From: Deltaproteobacteria bacterium
GTDB taxonomy: Bacteria; Desulfobacterota; JAENJC01
Direction of reading: 5' to 3'
Length of the DNA stretch: 10,161 nt
Assembly: GCA_016208525.1 (NCBI GenBank)
Contig: JACQYJ010000108.1
Location: forward strand, 1 to 10,161
The translations under genes and the position numbers were made by a program. Of this stretch, positions 1 through 5,970 are shown piece after piece; within the stretch, counting starts at the first letter, position 1; every line of letters begins with the position of its first letter. The notes under the pieces were generated by a model. It was not told the DNA's origin. It ran no database searches and was given only the letters and a program-made list of their open reading frames with translations.

Positions 1-191
1 ACCTGCTCTATCACCTGAAACGGCAGGACGATGTTGCAGACCTCATTGGTCTTCCCGTTCCAGACAAGCTCCACCTCCCGCTTTTCCTCGAACAGAAGAA
101 AGCGGTACTTCTCCGGCAAAGGTTTACCTGCGTCCAGAAAGCGGATGATCTCCTGTTTTTCCTGTTCTGTTAGTCGAGTCATTGATGCCAT
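1..191 (-). CDS. Partial CDS, N-terminus of a probable site-specific DNA methyltransferase
   Basis: Only the first 63 codons lie in the window; the gene runs off the left edge. The start is ATG at 191 (a second in-frame ATG is at 182), and an in-frame TGA at 212-210 rules out a longer form. The translation begins MASMTRLTEQEKQEIIRFL and continues with the segments KPLPEKYRFLLFEEKREVEL, VWNGKT and VLPFQVIEQV. From memory this matches the N-terminal lead-in of adenine-type DNA methyltransferases found in Type III-like or orphan restriction-modification loci. The catalytic DPPY and AdoMet-binding motifs would lie outside the window, so the assignment rests on the N-terminus alone. No clear Shine-Dalgarno sequence precedes either ATG. 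It diverges from the respiratory genes and is functionally unrelated to them. Confidence 0.55.
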   Translation of the reverse strand, partial: MASMTRLTEQEKQEIIRFLDAGKPLPEKYRFLLFEEKREVELVWNGKTNEVCNIVLPFQVIEQ

Positions 192-337
192 ATAGTATGT
201 CGGTTTTTTTCACAACTTAACATTATCACACCTGGTTTGACAACTTAAAGATTGCCTGCGCAAGCGGGAAAAGAGCTGGAGTTCCATAGTAATAGTTTAG
301 TACTTCCTAATAATACCCAAATACCCAGTTTTGGACA

Positions 338-366
338 TGGACAAGTTCAAAAAAAATTGATATATT
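338..366 (+). promoter_or_regulatory. Probable sigma70-type promoter for the first respiratory operon
   Basis: A -35 box TGGACA (338-343) and a -10 box TATATT (361-366) are separated by exactly 17 bp, each matching the consensus at five of six positions, with an A-rich spacer. The predicted start of transcription is near 373, giving a 5' leader of about 27 nt before the ATG at 400. This is inferred from consensus only. The upstream intergenic stretch 192-337 also holds an isolated TTGACA (237-242) without a matching -10, and two copies of ACAACTTAA (212-220 and 240-248) in direct orientation. Confidence 0.6.
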
Positions 367-399
367 GTATGCACTTTATTAAAGCTGGAGGGTCAGATA

Positions 400-684
400 A
401 TGTCAGAAGACAAGGAGCGTGAGGTAAAAGGAGAAGGCGTGGATTTTTCTAAGCGCGCCTTTATTAAGACGGCATTGATTGGCGGGATAGCTGTTGCATC
501 GGGAGCAGTGATTGCAAAGAAGATCGTCTCTAATATCCCAAATACCGGTCTTGCGAACGCCTCTGTCAGCGATGAGCTTCAGCAGGACAGGGTTATGAAG
601 GATAAGGAATTTGTGGTGATGAGCAAGGAAGAAAAAGACCGGATGGTGCAGATGTTTGTCAGCGGGTACAAGTATACAGCCTGA
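400..684 (+). CDS. Small Tat-signal protein heading an NrfD/Fe-S/cytochrome operon
   Basis: The 94-residue product has a basic/acidic N-region, a twin-arginine-like motif in KR form (SKRAFIK, residues 17-23) and a hydrophobic stretch (about 24-40), so it is probably exported or membrane-anchored. It has no cysteine and no CxxCH motif, hence no Fe-S or haem. The tail, residues 69-91, carries FVVMSKEEKD and a Tyr close behind it. This resembles the segment YRLMTDEEKK just after the Tat signal of the next protein, so it may be a stand-alone paralogue of that N-terminal region. The start is supported by GGAGG 7-8 nt upstream of ATG 400. It lies 86 nt before the ferredoxin-like gene. A role as accessory or assembly subunit of the NrfD complex is inference; its precise function is not recognised. 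Confidence 0.8.
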   Translation: MSEDKEREVKGEGVDFSKRAFIKTALIGGIAVASGAVIAKKIVSNIPNTGLANASVSDELQQDRVMKDKEFVVMSKEEKDRMVQMFVSGYKYTA

Positions 685-698
685 TTTGAAATAATGTA

Positions 699-748
699 GG
701 GAGACCCTTGTGGTCTCCCGTAGGGGAGGGGGCAAGCCCCTCCCCTAC
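699..748. repeat. Two tandem GC-rich hairpins (REP-like palindromes)
   Basis: Hairpin A at 699-719 has perfect 8-bp arms, GGGAGACC and GGTCTCCC, around a 5-nt loop. Directly adjoining it, hairpin B at 720-748 has perfect 12-bp arms, GTAGGGGAGGGG and CCCCTCCCCTAC, around the loop GCAAG. No U-tract follows, so these are not typical intrinsic terminators. They lie inside the operon between the small Tat gene and the ferredoxin-like gene. G-rich palindromes of this kind are common dispersed repeats. Possible roles are mRNA stabilisation or partial attenuation, giving different expression of the flanking genes; this is inference. Confidence 0.75.
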
Positions 749-770
749 AATATACAGTAGGGGGAGAGTA

Positions 771-1811
771 ATGCCGGCAGAAGAAAAGAGCAAAATGGAA
801 GAAGTGAAGGGGACAACTATAAGCCGCCGTCAGTTTTTTAAAGAGGCTGGAGCTATAAGCGCCGCAGTTGCCGCTGCCGCAGCTTCGAGCGTAATTGCTC
901 CTGAGGAAGCAGAGGCAAAGACGACCTTTGCTGAGTTCTTCCAGAATAACTACAGGCTTATGACGGATGAGGAGAAGAAAGAGGCCATCGCCCGCCTTGA
1001 AAAGAGATACTCGGAAGAGTTTGCCAAAAAGGTTACGGTTGACGGCGCTCCTGCCATGCAGGATGTTCTGTTTGGCTATGCCTTAAATATTCAGAAGTGC
1101 ATAGGTTGCAGACGCTGTGTTCATGCGTGCGTAAAAGAGAACAATCAATCCCGCCACGACACTGAGATACAGTGGATAAGGGTTTTAAGGATGGAGAAGG
1201 GGAACTTCACCGTTGAAGATATGGACAAGGGGTACCCCAATTCGCCGAATGAATCCTTTGGTATTCAGGTTGGAGGTAATGCCTACAAAAATGCAGGCGT
1301 CGCCCTTGAGGGGCAACACTATTACCAGCCAGAGCGGGTGCCTGAGAAGGACGCATTCTATTTCCCGGTCCAGTGCATGCAGTGCGAGAAGCCGCCCTGC
1401 GTCAAGGTGTGCCCTGTCAGGACAACTTACAGGGACCCGGATGGTATAGTTGTCATAGATTACAACTGGTGCATTGGCTGCAGGATGTGCATGGGAGCCT
1501 GTCCATACTGGGCAAGACGGTTCGACTGGGGAGACCCACACCTTCCGGCTGAAGAGATGAACCCAAAGACCCACTACCTTGGTAACAGGCCTCGTATGAG
1601 GGGGGTTGTTGAAAAGTGCACATTCTGTCTGCAGAGGACCAGAAAGGGCAGGTATACTGCCTGTGTTGAGGTTTGTCCGGTGGGGGCAAGAACATTTGGC
1701 AACCTCCTCGATCCTGCGAGCGAAGTCAGAAAGATCCTTGATAGAAAAAAGGTCTTCAGGCTGAAGGCAGACATGAATACATATCCCAAGTTCTTCTATT
1801 TCATTGATTAA
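771..1811 (+). CDS. Tat-exported four-cluster [4Fe-4S] ferredoxin-like subunit (HmcB/DsrO/CbcT type)
   Basis: This is the electron-transfer subunit of an NrfD-type quinone complex and should act on the periplasmic face. Starting at ATG 771 gives 346 residues with a canonical Tat motif (ISRRQFFK, residues 17-24) followed by an Ala-rich hydrophobic region ending near residue 50. The start is preferred over an in-frame GTG/ATG-type start near 708 because GGGGGAG lies just upstream and because the earlier region consists of palindromic DNA. Sixteen cysteines fall in four groups: 110/113/116/120, 202/205/210/214, 234/237/240/244 and 283/286/298/302, so all four clusters can be [4Fe-4S]. An 82-residue gap separates groups 1 and 2, longer than in the second ferredoxin-like protein of this window. 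The nrfD-like gene follows after 12 nt. It resembles HmcB or CbcT; an exact orthologue is not claimed. Confidence 0.9.
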   Translation: MPAEEKSKMEEVKGTTISRRQFFKEAGAISAAVAAAAASSVIAPEEAEAKTTFAEFFQNNYRLMTDEEKKEAIARLEKRYSEEFAKKVTVDGAPAMQDVLFGYALNIQKCIGCRRCVHACVKENNQSRHDTEIQWIRVLRMEKGNFTVEDMDKGYPNSPNESFGIQVGGNAYKNAGVALEGQHYYQPERVPEKDAFYFPVQCMQCEKPPCVKVCPVRTTYRDPDGIVVIDYNWCIGCRMCMGACPYWARRFDWGDPHLPAEEMNPKTHYLGNRPRMRGVVEKCTFCLQRTRKGRYTACVEVCPVGARTFGNLLDPASEVRKILDRKKVFRLKADMNTYPKFFYFID

Positions 1812-1823
1812 AGGGGTACCGTT

Positions 1824-3062
1824 ATGAAAAGTAAGATTGACTTTGTTTTAGATTTCTTCTCTTACGCATTGAAGGGCGGGGCTAAATACTATACATGGCT
1901 CGGTATCCTTTCTTTGTTTATAATACCATGGGCATACGGCAGCTATCAGCAGATGGTTGCCAAGGGGTTGATCGTGGCCGGATTTACGGACCAGATATCC
2001 TGGGCCGTGTATGAAGGGAACTTCGTCTTTCTGGTCGGGGTAGCGGCAGCGGCAGTGACGGTCGTCTTTCCCTATTATGTTTACAATTACAAAACGCTGA
2101 AAAATGTGGTTCTGATAGGGGAGATGCTTGCTATTACGGCAGTTCTCATGGTTATGCTGTTCATCATTTACCACATGGGAAGGCCTGACAGGCTCTGGCA
2201 TCTGACGCCGATAATAGGCATTTTCAGCTGGCCCAACTCAATGCTTACCTGGGACGTTATAGTCCTTAACGGCTACCTGGTCCTCAATATTATATGCGGT
2301 TTTTATAATATGTATAAACGGTATACCGGCCAACCCCTTAATGAAAAGTTTTACATGACCTTCGTCTATATCTCCATCGTCTGGGCTCTAACTATCCATA
2401 CAGTAACGGCATTCCTGATGAATACTATGGCTACGAGACCGATGTGGTTCCATTCCCTTATGCCTCTCAAATTTTTATCAACGGCCTTTGCGGCTGGTCC
2501 AGCATTGATAATTGTGGCCCTGGTGACTATCAGAAAGAACACAAAACTTGAAATCCCTGATGAGGCCATCAACCTCCTTTCCCAGATAGTTGTCTGGTTC
2601 CTTGGAATAGCTCTCTTCCTGTTACTGTCAGAGGTTGTAACTGAGCTGTATCCAAGCACGGAGCATTCGTTCCAGCTTAAATACGCCATGTTCGGGATGT
2701 TTGGCCTGAGCAAGATGGTCCCATGGTCATGGGCATCCTATCTGGCTATGATAGGCTCCTTTGTCCTGCTGTTGATCCCGGGCGTGCGAAAAAACTATAC
2801 GGTCCTGCCCATCATCTGTGTATCGCTCTTCATCGGGATCTGGATTGATAAGGGTTATGCCCTTGTCATCTCCGGCATGATTCCATCGCCGCTTGGCGAG
2901 TTCTCAGAGTATACACCGACATGGATTGAGATATTCATTGTTGCGGGTAACTGGGCCATCGGCGTGATGATCTTTACGATACTGGCAAAAGGCGCTATCG
3001 GGGTGATGCTCGGCGATGTTATACATCCAGGCGCCGCAGGTAAAGAGGTTGCACACCATTAA
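1824..3062 (+). CDS. NrfD/PsrC-family integral membrane quinone-interacting subunit (HmcC/DsrP/CbcU type)
   Basis: The 412-residue hydrophobic protein has about ten predicted membrane helices (approximately residues 23-40, 64-86, 97-116, 142-161, 179-200, 217-236, 252-273, 302-320, 326-344 and 367-389). The HMGRPDRLWHL segment (117-127) is the family's typical GRP motif at the end of the third helix. Length and helix count match the 10-TM DsrP/HmcC branch rather than the 8-TM PsrC branch. NrfD proteins bind menaquinol/menaquinone and hand electrons to a partner Fe-S subunit, here the gene 12 nt upstream. The protein ends in a His-containing tail (KEVAHH). The start ATG 1824 is preceded by AAGGGG. 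Translational coupling with the upstream gene is likely. Whether this complex moves protons cannot be read from the sequence. Confidence 0.92.
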   Translation: MKSKIDFVLDFFSYALKGGAKYYTWLGILSLFIIPWAYGSYQQMVAKGLIVAGFTDQISWAVYEGNFVFLVGVAAAAVTVVFPYYVYNYKTLKNVVLIGEMLAITAVLMVMLFIIYHMGRPDRLWHLTPIIGIFSWPNSMLTWDVIVLNGYLVLNIICGFYNMYKRYTGQPLNEKFYMTFVYISIVWALTIHTVTAFLMNTMATRPMWFHSLMPLKFLSTAFAAGPALIIVALVTIRKNTKLEIPDEAINLLSQIVVWFLGIALFLLLSEVVTELYPSTEHSFQLKYAMFGMFGLSKMVPWSWASYLAMIGSFVLLLIPGVRKNYTVLPIICVSLFIGIWIDKGYALVISGMIPSPLGEFSEYTPTWIEIFIVAGNWAIGVMIFTILAKGAIGVMLGDVIHPGAAGKEVAHH

Positions 3063-3094
3063 AACAGAGAACAGTGATACATTCGTAAAAAGAC

Positions 3095-3254
3095 TGGTCT
3101 CACACAAAGACACAAAGTCACAAAGAAAGACTATGAAGTTAAGAGGTTGAGAAGTTGAGAAGTTGAGATTTTTTCTCATCTTCTCATCTTTTTTCTTCAT
3201 TATCCTTCGTGTTCTCTGTGCCTCCGTGTGAAAATTTGATTTTTTTCGAGACCA
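3095..3254. repeat. Long imperfect inverted repeat with internal 8-bp tandem repeats
   Basis: Outer arms TGGTCTC (3095-3101) and GAGACCA (3248-3254) are perfect complements. Inside them, 3101-3125 (CACACAAAGACACAAAG and on) pairs imperfectly with 3205-3230; most mismatches are transitions. The core has nearly three copies of GTTGAGAA (3146-3168), then a T-run, then two copies of CTCATCTT (3175-3190), which can fold back on the first set. The block lies between the nrfD-like gene and the tetrahaem cytochrome gene of what otherwise looks like one operon. Sequences of the type CTTTGTGTCTTTGTGTG are known dispersed intergenic repeats in environmental bacterial genomes. It is most likely a degenerate palindromic mobile or REP-like element; an effect on mRNA stability is possible. 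Confidence 0.7.
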
Positions 3255-3294
3255 TCAACAGTGAATAGTGGATAATCGCTAAGGAGAGAAGGGG

Positions 3295-4173
3295 ATGAAG
3301 ATTGGAAGTATTGCAAAAGTGATATTCAGCGCTGCGGCAACAGGAGCGCTGATTTTAGGAGTCGGGAAGTTTCGGACCGAAGCTCAGCAGGAACAGCCTG
3401 CCCGACCGGCAGTTGCGGCTCCTGTGACAGATTGCTTCGAGAGCAGAGAGGGGTATACGGCGAGATCGAGGGTTGAAAATGTTGTGCCTGAGTATGGCTA
3501 TCCGAATATAATATGCTCTCAAACCACAGGAGGCGTTCTCTGGTGGGGCGACCCATACGATGAAACAATCCCTATCGGAGATATGCCTGATATTGATGAT
3601 GTTACAAAAGGCGATTATCTGACGGAAGATGCGGTTATAAAACCAAGGGAGCCTCAGTTGACGTACTTCAACATGGACCCGGATAAACACTGTGTCATGT
3701 GTCATGATGGGATGACAGTTCCGTTCCCTAAGGACAAGAAGCCAAGACTGATTACGATGCATCAGGACATCGTTGAGGACTCAATGGAATTGATGCACGG
3801 CGAAGGCGCAATCTGGTGCCTTGACTGCCATAACGCAACAAACCGCAATACCCTGATTGACCATCGCGGGAAGGAGATCAGCTTCAACCAGCCGCAAAAG
3901 CTGTGCGGCAAGTGTCATGGCGTGGAATACAGACATTGGAGAATGGGTATCCACGGCAAGAGGATCGGGTCATGGAACGCGGGCGGGAAGAAGAGGTGGT
4001 GGCTCTGCACTGAATGCCATAACCCACACACAGTCCAGATTAACAGGTTCCGGCCTCTGAAGCCCGAACCGGCGCCTGTGCTGCCCAAGGGTATGAAAAA
4101 CGCCGCTCATGAGAGCGTTCATGCTCCCTCTGCGGGTGGACACGGCGAAGCAACGCCAGCTGCAACGCATTAA
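3295..4173 (+). CDS. Tetrahaem c-type cytochrome, partner of the first NrfD module
   Basis: The 292-residue protein has an N-terminal hydrophobic signal or anchor (about residues 5-24) and four CxxCH haem sites: CVMCH (133-137), CLDCH (175-179), CGKCH (204-208) and CTECH (238-242). Additional His residues in the haem region (for example in MHQD, MHGE, RHW and GIHGKR) could be distal ligands. The first 125 residues carry no haem and include two isolated cysteines (47 and 74). The C-terminal 40 residues are Pro/Ala/His-rich and probably flexible. SD AAGGAG sits 8 nt before ATG 3295. It is the last gene before a strong terminator. With the upstream NrfD and Fe-S genes it gives the composition described for Geobacter Cbc4 (tetrahaem cytochrome, ferredoxin-like protein, NrfD-like protein), so it probably receives electrons from menaquinol in the periplasm. 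Confidence 0.88.
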   Translation: MKIGSIAKVIFSAAATGALILGVGKFRTEAQQEQPARPAVAAPVTDCFESREGYTARSRVENVVPEYGYPNIICSQTTGGVLWWGDPYDETIPIGDMPDIDDVTKGDYLTEDAVIKPREPQLTYFNMDPDKHCVMCHDGMTVPFPKDKKPRLITMHQDIVEDSMELMHGEGAIWCLDCHNATNRNTLIDHRGKEISFNQPQKLCGKCHGVEYRHWRMGIHGKRIGSWNAGGKKRWWLCTECHNPHTVQINRFRPLKPEPAPVLPKGMKNAAHESVHAPSAGGHGEATPAATH

Positions 4174-4197
4174 CTGATAACCGTTCAATTTAGCTTT

Positions 4198-4230
4198 AAA
4201 GGCAAGGGAATTTACCTCTTGCCTTTTTTA
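4198..4230 (+). terminator. Rho-independent terminator after the tetrahaem cytochrome gene
   Basis: Perfect 9-bp arms AAAGGCAAG (4198-4206) and CTTGCCTTT (4218-4226) flank an 11-nt loop and run into a T-rich tail (TTTTTTA). It lies 24 nt after the stop codon and should end the first operon. Confidence 0.9.
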
Positions 4231-4442
4231 TTTAATATCACTTGATTTTTATAAGGTCTTTGTATATCATTGCGCCATTGGTTTTTATGAGAGGACGAAT
4301 ATCTTGGTAGAGGCGGGCCATTGGTAGTTTTTTGAGGGAACTGAACCGAAGATATTATATAGAAGACATCCCTTAATGCCAAATAAGCTTTCATTAGGCT
4401 CAATAGCAGATGTTTGAAAGCAACTTGGTATAAATTTTGATT

Positions 4443-4567
4443 CATTCGTAAAAAGTCTTTTCTGTGGTTCGACAAGCTCACCACGAACGGAATAAAGTCA
4501 ATGATTTCAACCAGACCACCGTTCGCCCTGAGCTTATCGAAGGGTGATTTGGGACTTTTTACGAGTG
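4443..4567. repeat. MITE/REP-like palindromic element with 15-bp terminal inverted repeats
   Basis: The ends 4443-4457 (CATTCGTAAAAAGTC) and 4553-4567 (GACTTTTTACGAGTG) are inverted repeats matching at 14 of 15 positions. Inner arms at about 4468-4490 (TTCGACAAGCTCACCACGAA) and 4519-4541 (CCGTTCGCCCTGAGCTTATC) pair at 19 of 23 positions. The inner arm is a familiar dispersed bacterial repeat that reads like FDKLRANG or SLSNH when translated. There is no ORF inside, so it is non-autonomous. The end sequence CATTCGTAAAAAG also occurs at 3080-3092, next to the other large inverted repeat. The rest of the gene-free stretch, 4231-4442, is AT-rich and I see no convincing gene or RNA in it. Confidence 0.75.
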
Positions 4568-4607
4568 CATCAATTTTGGTTAATAAAAAAGGAAAAGGAG
4601 GCAAGCG

Positions 4608-5183
4608 ATGAAACGGCAGCATTTGATAGTTGTAATCATGTTACTGATTATTTTTGGGGTATATCACGCAGCTACTGCGGGTGAAAGCGGCAAGGAGCTT
4701 TTTGAAAGGTATTGCGTAAAGTGCCATGGGACAGACGGAAGCGTTTCTGAATATGGAAAAAACATAAAACCTAATCCAGCACGCGACCTGAGAACGAACA
4801 GGCTTTTCATCAGCCCCAGGGAGCTGCCGGTTATAATAAAGTACGGGGTCTACGGCAGAGAGATGAAGGCCTGGAAAGATATTTTGAATGATGATGAAAT
4901 CAAAGAGGTCGCTAAATATGTTCGCACCTTAACATACACACCTGACCTAAAGAATGGCAGCGACCTGTTTAAGCTGAGATGCGCAGTATGTCATGAAAAA
5001 GAAGGTCCTAACAAAAAGCTTTTTGGGGCCCCGGACCTTGATATGACGCCTCTGGCGGATTTAGAAATAACGAGGACCATCAGGTTTGGTCGCCACGGAA
5101 CTATGATGTTTCCAAAGGGCAGCTTCTTTTCAAACCCTGAGATCGCAGATATTGTTGCATACATCATGAGTATTAAAAAATAA
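4608..5183 (+). CDS. Dihaem class I c-type cytochrome, exported
   Basis: The 191-residue protein has a Sec signal peptide (hydrophobic 5-20, likely cleavage after ATA near residue 24) and two tandem cytochrome c domains. Haem sites are CVKCH (36-40) and CAVCH (125-129). Likely sixth-ligand methionines are M86 in YGREMKAW and M166 or M167 in HGTMMFPKG, the usual position for His/Met class I domains. ATG 4608 is preceded by AGGAGG with good spacing. The gene stands between the two respiratory operons and about 215 nt before the ActA-like gene, which has its own probable promoter. By context it is a candidate periplasmic electron carrier linking either quinol-oxidising complex to a terminal reductase. 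It differs from the usually monohaem ActE. Confidence 0.9.
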   Translation: MKRQHLIVVIMLLIIFGVYHAATAGESGKELFERYCVKCHGTDGSVSEYGKNIKPNPARDLRTNRLFISPRELPVIIKYGVYGREMKAWKDILNDDEIKEVAKYVRTLTYTPDLKNGSDLFKLRCAVCHEKEGPNKKLFGAPDLDMTPLADLEITRTIRFGRHGTMMFPKGSFFSNPEIADIVAYIMSIKK

Positions 5184-5212
5184 GCGGTCATTATATCCCC
5201 CCCTCCCTCAAT

Positions 5213-5233
5213 CCTCTCCCGCAAGGGGAGGGG
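5213..5233. repeat. GC-rich hairpin downstream of the dihaem cytochrome gene
   Basis: CCTCTCCC (5213-5220), loop GCAA and GGGGAGGGG (5225-5233) form a stem with one bulge and a GU pair. No T-run follows, so termination by an intrinsic mechanism is doubtful. The G-rich arm and GCAA loop resemble the hairpin at 720-748, suggesting the same family of dispersed intergenic palindromes. Confidence 0.55.
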
Positions 5234-5264
5234 AGGTTACGGATCGAATGTACAAACTTTTATC

Positions 5265-5288
5265 GCAGACGAGATTTGAAATCTCTGC
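5265..5288. promoter_or_regulatory. Palindrome abutting the -35 box of the ACIII-like operon, possible operator
   Basis: The sequence GCAGACGAGATTTGAAATCTCTGC contains the arms AGATTT and AAATCT extended by GCAG and CTGC with a two-base insertion on the left. It ends at the base just before the TTGACA box. This is a typical position for a transcription factor dimer site. It could equally be an RNA hairpin from upstream read-through. No regulator is encoded nearby. Confidence 0.35.
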
Positions 5289-5315
5289 TTGACAAAAAAA
5301 ATTGGTTATTATAGT
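5289..5315 (+). promoter_or_regulatory. Probable sigma70-type promoter of the ACIII-like operon
   Basis: A perfect -35 TTGACA (5289-5294) is followed after 15 bp by TATAGT (5310-5315, five of six to consensus). The spacer is A/T-rich and slightly short. The transcript would carry a leader of about 77 nt before ATG 5399. Confidence 0.5.
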
Positions 5316-5398
5316 GTTCAACTCGATTTAAAAAGACGGTGTTGAAAAATCTCTTTCTTCAATAAGACAGGAACAAATAAAGCAGTTCGCTGGGAGTT

Positions 5399-5959
5399 AT
5401 GAAGAAGTTTATTCTGTATATCATTATAGGCGCTGTGACTTTTATGATGGGTTATACAATAAATGGCCTGTATTCCCCCGACATAAGCCCTGTCCAGCCA
5501 ATTCCTTTCAGTCATAAAATACATGCAGGGATAAATAAAATCCCCTGCATGTATTGCCATATCACTGCAGAAAAGTCGAGACATGCCGGTGTCCCTAACG
5601 TTAAAAGATGCATGGGCTGCCATTCCATTATCAGGACCGATTCACCACTGATACAAAACCTGACATCTTACTGGGAAAAAAAGGAGCCCATACCGTGGGT
5701 GAAGGTGTATAATCTCCCCGACCACGTCTATTTCCCCCACAAGAGACATGTAAAGGCAGGCGTGCCGTGCCAGCGGTGTCACGGCGATGTCGCAAATATG
5801 GACAGGATTACCAGGGCGGTTGTTCCCTTCGGGATTCCGTATTTAAGGGTCTCTCCTTTAAAGATGGGTTGGTGTCTTGATTGTCATAAGAACGAGGCGC
5901 AGAAATATATCGGAACTCCGGTCAAAAACGGAACAGATTGCTGGACGTGCCATAAGTAA
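5399..5959 (+). CDS. actA: ActA-like pentahaem cytochrome c of an alternative complex III
   Basis: The 186-residue protein has one N-terminal membrane anchor (about residues 4-24) and five CxxCH motifs: CMYCH (50-54), CMGCH (71-75), CQRCH (124-128), CLDCH (159-163) and CWTCH (181-185). Extra histidines in PFSHKIHAG and YFPHKRHVKAG suit bis-His ligation. The PIPWVKVYNLPDHVYF stretch between haems 2 and 3 is characteristic of the ActA/cytochrome c7-like family. Five haems plus an N-terminal anchor match ActA of ACIII rather than the hexahaem QrcA. The start has GGGAG just upstream of ATG 5399. The molybdopterin-family gene begins 11 nt after the stop codon, so the two are clearly cotranscribed. 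The expected role is to take electrons from the Fe-S subunit and pass them to a soluble cytochrome or oxidase. Confidence 0.85.
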   Translation: MKKFILYIIIGAVTFMMGYTINGLYSPDISPVQPIPFSHKIHAGINKIPCMYCHITAEKSRHAGVPNVKRCMGCHSIIRTDSPLIQNLTSYWEKKEPIPWVKVYNLPDHVYFPHKRHVKAGVPCQRCHGDVANMDRITRAVVPFGIPYLRVSPLKMGWCLDCHKNEAQKYIGTPVKNGTDCWTCHK

Positions 5960-5970
5960 GGACTTAGCGA

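Noticed and set aside
237..265. TTGACA at 237-242 as a promoter
   Set aside because: No acceptable -10 box lies 15-19 bp downstream, and a better promoter exists at 338-366.
708..770. Upstream extension of the first ferredoxin-like gene
   Set aside because: The extra 21 codons are the palindromic hairpin DNA. ATG 771 has a good ribosome site and places the Tat motif near the N-terminus.
3146..3190. Tandem 8-bp repeats as a CRISPR array
   Set aside because: The units are far too short and have no spacers; it is a small tandem repeat within a hairpin.
4212..4622. Minus-strand open frame of 136 codons in the gene-free stretch
   Set aside because: It translates the palindromic repeat (FDKLRANG and SLSNH signatures) and runs into the terminator stem. 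The middle part (about 4240-4430) could be a remnant of something, but I recognise nothing.
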